A stretch of 64,000 nucleotides of DNA from Macrophomina tecta. Lineage: Eukaryota; Ascomycota; Dothideomycetes; Botryosphaeriales; Botryosphaeriaceae. Of this stretch, positions 53,530 to 63,699 are shown piece by piece (the first letter of the stretch is position 1; each line of letters starts with the position of its first letter). Below the pieces are notes generated by a model. It ran no database searches, was not told where the DNA came from, and saw only the letters and a program-made list of their open reading frames with translations. A program made the position numbers and the translations under genes. The stretch covers positions 248,001 to 312,000 of the forward strand of contig JAKSGN010000023.1 in assembly GCA_024180945.1 (NCBI GenBank), read 5' to 3'.

Positions 53530-54651
53530 ACGTATCCCACAAGCGAGCGGCGCACACAAGCGAGCGGCGCACCCCATCAAAGCTCAATCGCTTTAAGTAC
53601 GAATAACTCCGCAACGCCTTGGATAATTGACTATCTATAATAGAGAGCCTATTCTATAGTGTTTGCGCATCTTCCTGACATGTGCGAGAGTTGTGACCAG
53701 GCTCACCGCATTGCCCACATCGCCGTCGCTTCGTCGCAGGCCCATCCGATTGCGCACCACCTTCGCGCGTTTCCGTCGAAATCTGCTGGTTAACAGCATT
53801 TTTATCGACCAAATCCTGCCCGGCTTGAATCGTTAGCGTCCCGCGCTTCTGAATCCGCTTTTTTTGCCGCTTCTTGCGTCTCGTTGCGGCCTCGTTTGCC
53901 CTTTGAAGATTCGCGGCTTCCACCTGCAAAAGGACAGCCGAATGCGCCATCATCACCGTAACCCATTCGCGATTGCCTGACTGAACAGTCTTTGATCGAG
54001 TACATTGCTCCGATGCTGTAACAACCATTCCAGCTGCGATCATGCCCATAAGGAAGCCGATTTCGTCGAAGTTGTAGATATCACCGTCCACGATCCCGTA
54101 CTTCGCGATTGTATTCCGCACGAGCTCAAACCACTTCGTAATAATCTCAGGATCCTCGCATTTCGCTCGCTGGTAATCGTACTTGCGATTTAAATGCGTT
54201 TTTAGCTCGGGGGAGCGTCTCACAAAGTTGGAGGTCCAGTTCTTGCCAACCTTGCCTCCAGCGCGATCGGCAAGTACTTTATTCGCCATATCTTCAACAT
54301 CGCGAAGTCGGGGGGGAAATCCTCGCGAACCTAAGTCGAGGATACGCTTGACAATCACGGACTCTTCGAGATTGGTAAGCTTTCGAGAATTGGGCGTGCA
54401 ATCGCGTCGTGAAGGGATACCGCCGCGTCGTCGCCTAAGCGTTGTTTCGGCGACACTATAAGCCCTTGCAGCGCCTCGGGTAGTTTGATCTTCGTTTTGA
54501 TCGATAGCTTGTGATGCTAGGAATAGATGAGCTTCATAAGAAGTAGATTGAGTATGTGTTGGTTGAGGCATAGATAACGAAAGTTAGGATGACGCGTTTT
54601 GTTGATGGGTGCGCCGCTCGCTTGTGTGCGCCGCTCGCTTGTGGGATACGT
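53530..54651 (-). mobile_element. Pogo-type element C, deletion derivative
   Basis: The 1122-bp element has TA duplications at 53528-53529 and 54652-54653. Its inverted repeats start ACGTATCCC and contain two 17-nt blocks, ACAAGCGAGCGGCGCAC repeated exactly, at positions 10-26 and 27-43. It is about 0.73 kb shorter than elements A and B because the catalytic centre of its transposase gene is missing. Confidence 0.9.
53654..54571 (-). CDS. Internally deleted transposase, frame kept
   Basis: 305 aa from the ATG at 54571. The N-terminus has the full DNA-binding half: ARAYSVAETTLRRRRGGIPS, GFPPRLRDVEDMANKVLAD, NWTSNFVRRSPELKTHLN. The first catalytic Asp is present in YNFDEIGFLMG, with the usual Thr changed to Ile. 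After SGNREWVTV the protein jumps directly to MMAHSAVLLQVEAANLQRAN, skipping about 240 residues that carry the second and third Asp. It continues with a basic helix and CGQCGEPGHNSRTC. It cannot catalyse transposition but could still bind family C ends. Confidence 0.85.
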   Translation of the reverse strand: MPQPTHTQSTSYEAHLFLASQAIDQNEDQTTRGAARAYSVAETTLRRRRGGIPSRRDCTPNSRKLTNLEESVIVKRILDLGSRGFPPRLRDVEDMANKVLADRAGGKVGKNWTSNFVRRSPELKTHLNRKYDYQRAKCEDPEIITKWFELVRNTIAKYGIVDGDIYNFDEIGFLMGMIAAGMVVTASEQCTRSKTVQSGNREWVTVMMAHSAVLLQVEAANLQRANEAATRRKKRQKKRIQKRGTLTIQAGQDLVDKNAVNQQISTETREGGAQSDGPATKRRRCGQCGEPGHNSRTCQEDAQTL

Positions 54652-54673
54652 TACATAATTTCCGATATTTCCC

Positions 54674-54892
54674 ATGGATATCTCTACGCCAGAGAACGAG
54701 GCTACCAGTCACCGATTGCCCCAGAAAACGCCTTTTCTAGAAGAACGAATCAACATACTGCTGTCGAGCTATAAGGACACCGAGAAAGAGTTCCGAAAAA
54801 TCCAGGAGATAGCGGACGAGATCGAGACGCATATCTCTGCAATAAGAGACCACATCTATAGCCTCCAAAAGTTCGCGCAGACGTTAAAATAG
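54674..54892 (+). CDS. Small coiled-coil ORF
   Basis: 72 aa from the ATG at 54674 to a stop, only 20 bp outside element C. Residues 25-72 are strongly helical (LEERINILLSSYKDTEKEF, IADEIETHISAIRDHIYSL) with heptad-like spacing. No family recognised. It lies antisense to the uncertain ORF next to it; at most one of the two is likely real. Confidence 0.35.
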   Translation: MDISTPENEATSHRLPQKTPFLEERINILLSSYKDTEKEFRKIQEIADEIETHISAIRDHIYSLQKFAQTLK

Positions 54893-55386
54893 TACGGAGA
54901 ATTGTAGAGCTGGTGAACATAGCATTTCGAGCGCGGGATAACCCAAGCGCGGTGCGAAGTTTGAGTTGAGCCACGAGAGAATAACGAGTAAAATGTGAAG
55001 AAGCGCACTGTTGGAGAAAGATTTGCCTGATTATGGGCAGGATTCTAAGCTTCGGCCGACGGATGCTAGCGGCGAGACAGACAGTCATGTCTATCGATGG
55101 ACGATTGTCGAGGGTTCTTGCCACTTGCATAATATACGAGAGCGATTCCTGAGCGTCAATATTTAGGTCTAGGATTTCGTGGCTATTCCGTTTGGCGAGA
55201 AGCTGAAGGTAGTGCAGAAAACTGATGTTCTCGCCGGTTTCTATGGCGCCGGGACGAACCATTCGATGTATCACCCACCCAAATCGAGCGTTGTCGAAAT
55301 ACTGCCTCACGAACTCGAATTGGAGGTGTTAATTCGCCGAACTTTCGGCGGAATTCTTGCTGTACTTCGGAATTGATGAATGCCAC
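54750..55386 (-). pseudogene. Uncertain broken ORF
   Basis: On the minus strand, an ORF from 55386 (MAFINSEVQQEFRRKFGEL) overlaps a second frame with better protein character (FVRQYFDNARFGWVIHRMV, ISFLHYLQLLAKRNSHEILD, IMQVARTLDNRPSIDMTV). Joining them needs a frame shift near 55320 or an unrecognised intron. No domain is recognised. Confidence 0.3.
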
Positions 55387-55820
55387 TGGCTATGGATTGC
55401 TGGCACTCTAACCATGGCGAACAGAAGGCTTAAGCAATCGACCAAGAAGGCATCGATCAGCCAAATACTGAGCCCACAATACATGGAATTGTTCGCAAAT
55501 AGAAAGCGGACGACGCGTTAGTAGCAGCTTTCCGTAGTCAATTAGTTATTGCACATGTCGACATGGGAAGGACTACCGTTCCATATTCTACGCATACCAT
55601 AGTAGTTATCCTAAGATTATAGGACGCGGGTGATGAGGCGTAGTAGCAGTAAAATATGTAGTTTCGACCGAGTCGAACTGGCTTACAAGCGTCAATACTA
55701 TGCCGAGGCATGGCAGTAGCTGTGCTTAATTATGGAGTGAGAAAGCATATCGCATTTAAAAATCCATTAATAACTCGCTATAGTCAGTTTTAACCGTTAA
55801 GGTACGCTCTGGTCTACCTC
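55387..55820. other. Intergenic, nothing recognised
   Basis: About 430 bp upstream of the secreted-protein gene; no repeats or open frames of note. Confidence 0.35.
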
Positions 55821-55865
55821 ATGCGAAGTAAAATGGGCCTGTTCACTTTGGCTGATCCTTGTGCA

Positions 55866-56567
55866 ATGTCTTCACAGCAATTTATTCCCCGAATTCTGCT
55901 AGCTTTCGTAGTGTCTAGCATCGTTTTCGTGGACGGGTTTTCGTTTTCAACAGACGCTACTCTGCACGACTACCCATCCTATGCAGACGGCCACGCAGGC
56001 AACAATCCACCATGGTGCGAGGTTGGCTATGACAGCCTCGACCTGAACAGCGTTACCGCATACTGTGATATTGGTAAGACTACCTGTGGAACATGCCTCA
56101 ATGTCTGCGGGTCGAATGGGTGCAAACACATGCTCGCAATCGACAAGTGCACTCGCACCGACGGCCTCTTGGATATCAGCACCGGGGCTGGGAGCGAGAT
56201 CTGCGGCAGCGAAACAGGTCATCATCAGGTAACAGCCGAGGAAGTCGATCCCAGCAACTGTTTGCAAATATGGTACGTCGTAGGCCCTCACCTTAGCAGA
56301 GTGTGCATATCTGCTTCAATTCCTTCTAATGTTTCTGCTAGGAATGGCCAGATGTTCTTCAACTACGAGCCTCCATTTGGCGGCCTGCGGGTTCTCAGCA
56401 GCTTGATGAGCGGTGGCCCGCATCAACTTTCGACCACCCAGGTAGAGGTTTCTAATACACCTGGGATTACGCTGCCATTATCCTTGCTCGACCATTCATC
56501 AGCATCAGCTCCTTCACTATCGCGCAATTTGGCGGGGGATCTTAACAATGCGCAAGAATGCAGTTAG
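55866..56567 (+). CDS. Secreted Cys-rich, DPBB-like protein
   Basis: An in-frame ATG at 55821 exists, but the one at 55866 places a classic signal peptide at the start (MSSQQFIPRILLAFVVSSIV, cleavage near FVDG), so it is preferred (233 aa). The mature part reads WCEVGYDSLDLNSVTAYCD, TCGTCLNVCGSNGCKHMLA, IDKCTRTDGLLDIST and VTAEEVDPSNC. Cys spacing and the C(G)TC...LAIDKC...LDIS...V..SNC pattern resemble double-psi beta-barrel secreted proteins (barwin, expansin-like, cerato-platanin groups). A possible in-frame 69-nt intron (56273-56341, donor GTACGT, branch TTCTAATG, acceptor GCTAG) would shorten the C-terminal half. Likely extracellular; function inferred only from shape. Confidence 0.6.
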   Translation: MSSQQFIPRILLAFVVSSIVFVDGFSFSTDATLHDYPSYADGHAGNNPPWCEVGYDSLDLNSVTAYCDIGKTTCGTCLNVCGSNGCKHMLAIDKCTRTDGLLDISTGAGSEICGSETGHHQVTAEEVDPSNCLQIWYVVGPHLSRVCISASIPSNVSARNGQMFFNYEPPFGGLRVLSSLMSGGPHQLSTTQVEVSNTPGITLPLSLLDHSSASAPSLSRNLAGDLNNAQECS

Positions 56568-57182
56568 CTTAGTCAGGGATAAGGACAATCGTCGGTTCTG
56601 TGTGTATCTTTCAATTTATGTGATAGGAAAATATTCGACCTGTGCAACTCAGAAATGGCTGCATTACCCAATGCGATGAACTTCAAGCACGGTGCTATAT
56701 TCTTCCAAAATCTACTTTAGGCACTGCAGCCTGTGAGTCACTGCTAAAAAAAAAAAAAAAAAAAAAGGGCTTGGAGGCTCTTGCAACTATCAGAATCTGG
56801 CTTCTGGTCCTGTGAATTCGTGTTGATTAAGTACACAGTAGCGATCAACTATAACCATTGCCTCGACATGTTTAGCAAAAAAATTTTCCAGATGCGCAGT
56901 CCGCCAAGACTAAGGAAGGCCCGATGCCCAACCCATCTGCTATGTAAATACCGTGCGTGAGCGTGCATAAGCACCTTACAGGCCGCAAAGGGCTACTAGC
57001 CTCGTTCATCATAGTAACAAGGCTTCAACTCTCCGGCCAGCTCAACTGGGGGCATCAGTATGCCTTAGCGCTTAGCTAACTCCTATATATATACTATGAA
57101 AAACATGTTTACTGGAACAAAACACCGTAGAATAGACCCTCGGTTGTTGCATTACGATATCATCCCCAAGGAGACAAATGTT
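56568..57182. other. Intergenic with 21-A run
   Basis: Convergent 3' ends flank this region. A run of 21 A lies at 56746-56766. No gene seen. Confidence 0.4.
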
Positions 57183-58029
57183 CTACATGCATGTACTGAT
57201 CTCTATACCGGAGCCGCTCCGAGGAACAAGGCACGAAAACAGTGTCGTGCTGTCTGAGTACGCGTACGAGTATGCCGACGGACACCGCTGCCGAAATATC
57301 GGATTCCAGTCAGGGCACGTATCCGGATTGTTAAACGCTCCGCTACAGCACGCCTCGTCCGTCCCGTACAGACTGCAGTTCGAAAGGCATACGCTCTCCA
57401 AGATAACGCCGTCGTTCTGCCTTCCCCACGTCGCAGCTGTCTCGCCGTAAAGCCGCTCGTTCATTTCTGGGCAGCCTCCCTCGCTCTGTCCGTCCTGCTG
57501 ATCAAGCCTAGCATCACACGAAATGGCGGCGCACTGGGGATGTGAGGGGAACCGAATGCTTACCGGGAAGCTCCATGCGTCGACTGCTGGCCGTTAGTTT
57601 GGACTTCGTGCTCGATGAAGATGCCTTACCAAGACTAATGTCGTACCACAGCTCCATCATCGAATCGCTCACCGGCTTGAGAGTGATTTCAACGAGCGTA
57701 GTGTTGCTGCTGCTGTGACCGTTGCAGTCGGCTCGACCGCTTCCGCAGTCTCCCGACATGCATTGCTGTCCGGAGTCATTGCAGCCAAGTCTTAACCAAA
57801 ACCTAAAGGACACGTAGTTATCTGGGAGATGGATTTCACGGCGCGACTGGTTGAGGGGCCCACCTGTCTCTATGCAGAGCGGCGAAGCCACTGATCCGTT
57901 GGGCGCCAAGCGAAAGCCTGTCGCTCCAAGCCAAGTCTGCCCTGTCGGCGAGACACACTTGTTGTCCCACGTAATTTGAAACGAGTGAACAAGGGATGTG
58001 AAGAAAAAGACGATAAAGGGGATCTTCAT
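57183..58029 (-). CDS. Thaumatin-like secreted protein
   Basis: Exons on the minus strand are 58029-57630 and 57583-57183, giving 266 aa. The 46-nt intron has donor GTAAGG, CTAAC and acceptor AGCAG; splicing gives YDISLVDAWSFPVSI, the thaumatin core wording. Signal peptide: MKIPFIVFFFTSLVHS. Features of the family: ITWDNKCVSPTGQTWLG, GFRLAPNGS, a Cys-rich GQQCMSGDCGSGRADCNG, then CCSGAFNNPDTCPDWNPIF and CPSAYSYAYSD. I count about 16 Cys in the mature part, as in large thaumatin-like proteins. Fungal members bind or cleave beta-glucans of cell walls. The gene looks intact. It lies 0.6 kb from the other secreted-protein gene, with which it converges. Confidence 0.85.
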
Positions 58030-59396
58030 AGTGGCGATAAGGGCGGATATACGGTAGGGAGTGGGTACCTTTTGCGCAAGGACTCTTGAGGCTTTATAGG
58101 CCGCCCGCTATGTTAGTTGTGGAAACTGCTTATACGATGGCTCTAACCGGCTGCCAACTGTCGCTTTCAAATTTGGTAACGCGTCAATACACGGCGAGCC
58201 TTTACGTGAGTGCACTAATGTATGCTCTTTAACTCTTAGCAAGAGACGCTTTTTGTGTGCGTTGTTCCTTACTTCGCTTCTCCTTTTCTCCGATTGGCTG
58301 TTGTAAGATTCACATACGTTAAAGACCCTGTTCAGTTCTTTTGAGCAGTCAAAGCCTCACAGAAACTAGTCTTGGAAGCTACTCGCTGGCGTCAACGCAT
58401 CAGCTGTGCAAGGAGATTCAGAGGGTCACATTAGTAGTGCCTTTCTCTTAGCATCTCTCAAGGTCTGGCCGGCGCACGGCCCGGTGGGTCAGCCTCGTGC
58501 TCATAACACACGGACGTCGACACTCATTGTTTGGTGAGATGATCGCTCGCGGCATAATCGCCATAAATATTGAAGAAAAACCGTATTATGCTAGCAAATT
58601 CTGATAATGGGGGATACCTTTCTCCCTCCTGGCACCATTGAAATACAGTATTTATCCTTACTAAAGCGTCCACAAAGGTAGATAAGCCATGTTGAGAGTA
58701 TGCTGCAGTGCCAGAGCAGAATCAATAAACACTTAAATAAGGAGGGCTTTTTTTTTTTTTTTTGCACTTAGGGTCCCCGTTTGGTAGTAACAGCTGGCAG
58801 CGTTGCAGTCACCAAGTGCATTGGTCAAAATTTTTTGTCGAAGGGCGGAACTATTTTATGCGCGACATTTTTATCGACCCAATCCCTACAATCTCTGCAC
58901 TATTTCCACCACAACGCTCTATGAAGGATCAGCTATTATGCAGGTAACTTTACGAACCTGTTGCAGTTGCAGATAATCACTGTACATTGAGTATAGCTTG
59001 ACAAGGTCGCAGGTGACATTAGTTTACGACACAAATGAACATCGCGGACACGTGCAGTGCCCCTATTCATATTGCAAGCAAAATTAGAAACCGAATCTAA
59101 TCTACACACATTAATCTTATCTGCCCAGACCTTAACTATGAATCTACCTTTGTATCTAGAGCAACAGCCAAGGAAAAACTGAAAGAGGCATTAGAAGAGG
59201 CATGGACGCGTTGCCACAAGACTGATTTGATAATGTACGAGAGTACAGAACGAATATGTGGGGCGTTCTTGCAGCAGATTGCTGACACACTAATACTACG
59301 ACCAATACCATCTCTTTCTCCGGCCAATTCTGGCGGACTCGTACGCTCTTAGCTACTCGAGAACTGCTTTGGAACTCCACTGGTCACAACGTAGCT
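58030..59396. other. Intergenic, probable promoter side
   Basis: About 1.4 kb upstream of the thaumatin-like gene. A 16-T run lies at 58748. Small open frames around 59136-59380 are not supported. Confidence 0.35.
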
Positions 59397-60228
59397 CTAC
59401 AAGACTATTCTACTAGACTGCTCACGAAGAAATAGGGTAAGACTACCTACGCCATCTAAATATTGGCTGGCGGAGTCAACAAGACGCGCCGCATATGCTG
59501 CAATCCTGGCGAGGGTGTCTCGACTGACGACAATCTCCTGCTCTCCTATCGGTCCGAAAAGCAAAGTCGCTGCAGTCAAGTTGATTCTTTCTTGAACGTT
59601 GGAATTCCCCAACATCGAATCATTGCTCTCAGGGCTATCAGGCTTACTTCCATGGACGGAAGGTGGCGAGCATACAAAATTATGCCCTGTAGTATCGTTC
59701 GGTAAGACCGTCTCTAGCAGCTTTATTTGCGCATTTTGTTTCTCGACATCCAATGGAAATTCCGCTGTGAAGACTGCTTCACCTGAACAGGCTCGAAATC
59801 GGTGCGAGGATACCGTTGCTTCGTGCGGAGAATCGCGTCTGAAACTACCGTCTACGGCCGTTAAGCGTTGTCGGATGCGATGGGGCGAAAGGAGGGGAGT
59901 CCATTATCGCACCTGCCACATTGATCAAAGCTTGAATGTCGTAGACCATGCGCTTGCACAAATCGTCTTTTGCTGCGATAGCGGCCGCTTTCACTCGAAG
60001 GCCTTTGAGTTTTTTAATCGACTCGGCCAAACTCAGCAGCAGCATCCGATCGGTGAGGATGTTCGATTGGCTGCTCGCTAAACGGGATGGGAGATAAACA
60101 GCGGACCCGATAACTCTTTCGCGTCGTCTACGGTCTCCCGTGGCATTCTGCGGGGCACAGAAGTCGAAGTCGCCAGTCCAGTCATCGGGCTGAGCCGTCT
60201 TCTCATTTCCTGTCAGCCGGAAGAACAA
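59397..60228 (-). CDS. Unknown gene, partly resolved exons
   Basis: Two minus-strand blocks look coding. The upstream block (60228-59845) has LTDRMLLLSLAESIKKLKGL and KDDLCKRMVYDIQALINVAG. The downstream block (from about 59893 to the stop at 59397) has AEFPLDVEKQNAQIKLLETV, ERINLTAATLLFGPIGEQEI and RDTLARIAAYAARLVDSASQ. They are in different frames, so an intron or a frame shift lies near 59850; no clean splice pair was found. The upstream block has no ATG start, so a further 5' exon is likely. No domain recognised. Confidence 0.4.
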
Positions 60229-61877
60229 ATTGAGCGCCCTCAGTACAGTATAGGACCAGTCGCTGTTGGGGGCGCGCTATCGCATTGGTGAACTCCGTCC
60301 TGCTTACATTTTGATCCCCGTACATTCTGTTCTCTAGCCGTATGATGGTGTCTTTTTAGTTGTCGTCGTGATCTTCTGATCGCGCTTTTAAGTCACGCGT
60401 GGGATGGTAATGAGTTATTTGTCTACATAATTATGCACGATAATTCTGACATGAATCAACATTAGAGCTCACACGTGCTCATCAGTGATTTCTCAGTACC
60501 TAACACGAACTAAGACCTAAAAATATATTAAACGAAAAAAAAAAAAAGCTTTTATCTTTGCCTGGCTTAGAGCACCCCGATAGGTAAATTTTTGTTTCTT
60601 TTTTTTTTTTTTTTTTTTTTACACAAAAAAGGCTCAGTAGTGAATCGGACCTACATGTGCGATGGAGAGGTGGACAATAACAAGCACGTAGTGGCTCAGA
60701 AACAATGACTGAGTTAGTAATGACTGGGTAGTGGTTGGCACTGCATTGTAGGCGAGTTTTGTTCAGCACGATCCCTTCCCTCAAGCCGCAACTATTGTAA
60801 GGTCGAAAAGTCTTCTGTTTCCTCCAGAGGTGTCTTTAAATAATCGCTTGAGGTGTATATCGTCGGTGGCTGGTAGACGTGACAGTGAATAATGCCTGGA
60901 TTACTAGGGAACTGTGTTTTGGAATATATGTAGTTACGAACGGAATTCCACGCTCAGATCGGGTGGCAACCGCTGCTCCAACGCTTCGACGTGCTAAGCG
61001 ATGCTCAAAATTCTGTTGCATGCAATTGTGTGGCTGCATCTCCGTGCAGCGAGCGGTCAAGGCAGCGGGATCTACGTTGTTGCTCCACCGGAACTTCATA
61101 TGCTGGCGCTCTGCAACCGGCTGACGACCAGTCCGTCCCGGGGCGATGAGTCTCCGGCACACTGTAAAATGTGCCTCTCATACCCAAGCGCGTGTCTTCC
61201 TGCTGCTGGGCCGATGCTCTATCCGGGGGCCCAACGGTTGCATACAAGCTGGACTGCATGCGGTGTTGTGCAACCACCGCTATATGCCTGTAGCTTTCCT
61301 TCTTACCCCACAACTGAACTCCCTCTGTGTGAAGACTAAGGTGCAATGTCTCCCCCGACTTATTCCCCCGCCTTGTCCCTCTATTTGCCATGTAGGCTGA
61401 CTAACTGGTAGTTTATTAGTAGATTAACGGAGGTAAGAAGCCGGTGAGTAGCGCGTGTTTGTTAGACATGTAGCGTGAATCCGACTTGGGATTCCAATAC
61501 TCGAAGACCCAGTGGTGTAAGAAAGCGGACACCATGGATACCGGCTGACTTGCTGATCCGTGCTAGCGGGTTATTCTAAGCCCTGCTTCGAGATTCTAAG
61601 AATAGATTCATCACCCCAGCGCTAAGTAAAGAAGTGCCATGCTCTTTGTAAGACCATCAATTACTTCAGACGCTGCGCCAATGCGTGTCTATAAGTGTCT
61701 AAGAATAACACAATCATCCATCGTGCACCGTGGCGAAGTAACTGTTTCAGAGCGTCGTCTTGGTAATGTTACTAAGTTTGGCGAGTGCCACGGGTGCATA
61801 GAGCGCCCGCATACCATTGATAAGGCCGCTAACAGCATGCTCTGTGGCCCCGAATACGAAATCTCGTAATTCGCGCA
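60229..61877. other. Intergenic upstream of bZIP gene
   Basis: Contains a 13-A run at 60535 and a T run of about 22 at 60599, facing each other about 60 bp apart and so able to pair as a hairpin. Scattered short frames only. No gene supported. Confidence 0.4.
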
Positions 61878-62759
61878 ATGGCAGACCGTCGTAAGGAGCA
61901 GAACAAAAGAGCGCAGCAGAAGTTCCGCGAAAAGAGGCAAAAGGAGCTGGATGACTTAAGAAGCAGCTTTAGTTCTATGAGGGACGAAATGTCTAAGCTC
62001 CAGTCCGCTCTGGAAGCGGCACAGAAAGAGAACACGTTGTTGAAATCGAGACTTGATAATCAGGTCGCATTCAGCACTAGAGCGGAACCTGTAGTCCCTG
62101 CCAATGGCGATGATCAGGACTTTTTAAGTTATCTTGAATATGAAGACCGCGAGTTCCAGCAGTTGTTTGGAGTAACACAAGCGGAAACAAACCAGAGTAG
62201 CGCTAGGTCGGCTATGCTAACGGGTGAGCCGTCGCTGGTTCTCCGCACCCCGGAAAGCGACGGATTACTCTCTAAAAATAGTTCTCCGAAAGGAAAAGAC
62301 GATGTAAAGTTACTGCAGGTGGAAGATAGCCAACAGGAGATGGACGACGTTAGGGCCTCGAACGATCTGCAGCAAGGCCTTTGCGCGAGCTCAATCTCCT
62401 CTCATATGATACCTCAACAACCACAGAACCAAGATCATGAAATGGTGTCTGGGAGCGATACAAATGTCGAGTCCGTCTCACCGGCTATGCGGGACGGTTC
62501 CCATACGTTCAATCACTCCAAGCCATTCTACGGCTCAGTCGACCTTTCCTCGACCTACAATCTGCCGCTGAGTCATCAGCACAACAATGCGCTCACGTCC
62601 GACCTCGGTGGCCTGTGGCCATCTAATCTCGCAACAGGAGCGGAAGGCGCGGTGATGCAGAGCAGCGATGGTGAAAGGTTGATGGGGCTTTTTTCTCAGC
62701 TACTTGCGCTCGAGCACGCCAGGCTGTCTGCTCGACCGCAATTCCGCCCAGGCTATTAA
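61878..62759 (+). CDS. bZIP transcription factor
   Basis: 293 aa, no introns, from the ATG at 61878. The basic region RRKEQNKRAQQKFREKRQKE begins at residue 4 and matches the fungal NxxAQxxFRxR form (Yap/AP-1-like contact residues). It is followed by a leucine-zipper-like helix (LDDLRSSFSSMRDEMSKLQS, LEAAQKENTLLKSRL). The rest is Ser/Gln/Asn-rich and probably an activation region. There is no C-terminal Cys-rich domain as in true Yap1 proteins and no ankyrin repeats. It is expected to be a nuclear DNA-binding regulator; the targets are unknown, and the neighbouring secreted-protein and transporter genes are possible candidates by position only. Confidence 0.8.
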   Translation: MADRRKEQNKRAQQKFREKRQKELDDLRSSFSSMRDEMSKLQSALEAAQKENTLLKSRLDNQVAFSTRAEPVVPANGDDQDFLSYLEYEDREFQQLFGVTQAETNQSSARSAMLTGEPSLVLRTPESDGLLSKNSSPKGKDDVKLLQVEDSQQEMDDVRASNDLQQGLCASSISSHMIPQQPQNQDHEMVSGSDTNVESVSPAMRDGSHTFNHSKPFYGSVDLSSTYNLPLSHQHNNALTSDLGGLWPSNLATGAEGAVMQSSDGERLMGLFSQLLALEHARLSARPQFRPGY

Positions 62760-63699
62760 AACAAACTTGCATTGCAATATTACGCACGATGACAAATTCA
62801 GAAATCACGCGTGTGTGGCCGCCCCTTTTTTTTTTTTTTTTGAGATCTTGGCCTCTTAACACTCCACGCCTTGCCGGTGCTGGAGCGGTAGCATGTGCGT
62901 AGACATGTGGAATTGTTGGAACATAAATCAATCAATTCGCACTGAATCTAAGTGCGGCGTCGTGCTTTTTTCGGTCCAACAGGAATTGATAGCACACGGG
63001 CGTTTGCCGCGCATGGTCGGACGTAGAGATCGACAAGAACCGCCTGTTGAAGCTAGTATTAGAGCCGTGCTACACCGAGGGGGAGATACGAAGATGTTGT
63101 GTGATGGCGTTGAAACTCGTTGAGATGACTGATTCACAATTTTCTCAATTCCCAATTCTCTAGTAACAGTTAAATCAGCTAGACAAATTATCTAACTCGT
63201 CCTTGTATTCAATAAGTTCTCTCTTCTGTTGTATTAAGAAACTGTGGCCTCATCATATACCATAGGAAGTTCGGATATTAAGCATGGTGGCAAGGCTTTT
63301 CTCTTGCGACGTGATAATTCTCGGCCAATATGTGGGTTTGGCTAGAGATTATCAGGCCAAGCGACTTAAAAATCATGGCATTGGAATATGGGATACGAGA
63401 GGATGTGACATCTCCGTCACGGGCAAGACCGATTTCTTTTATGGTTCAAGGCTCGCAGTCTCTACACTCAAAAAATGACTCTACATTTTGGAAATTTTGT
63501 ATATCTCGGCTGTCAAGCTTATTCTTAATCTTGTCTCCCCTCTCCTAATGCGGAATGGACATATGCAACCAAAGTAAATAGAGAAAAGCAAAAGCGGAGT
63601 ATGCAACAAGCGCGCAGAGAAGGGTAGTCCACACCGCGCCTCCTCTAAACTGTACCCGAAAGTCTGTTCTATCATCATCAGTCAGTCGTGCTACGCTGC
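62760..63699. other. Intergenic, nothing recognised
   Basis: A T run of about 16 lies at 62826. The remaining 0.9 kb shows only short frames without protein-like composition. Confidence 0.4.

Noticed and set aside
57534..57563. Second intron in the thaumatin-like gene
   Set aside because: GT and AG are present, but it would be only 30 nt and reading through gives the family-like FPVSI...QC segment in frame.
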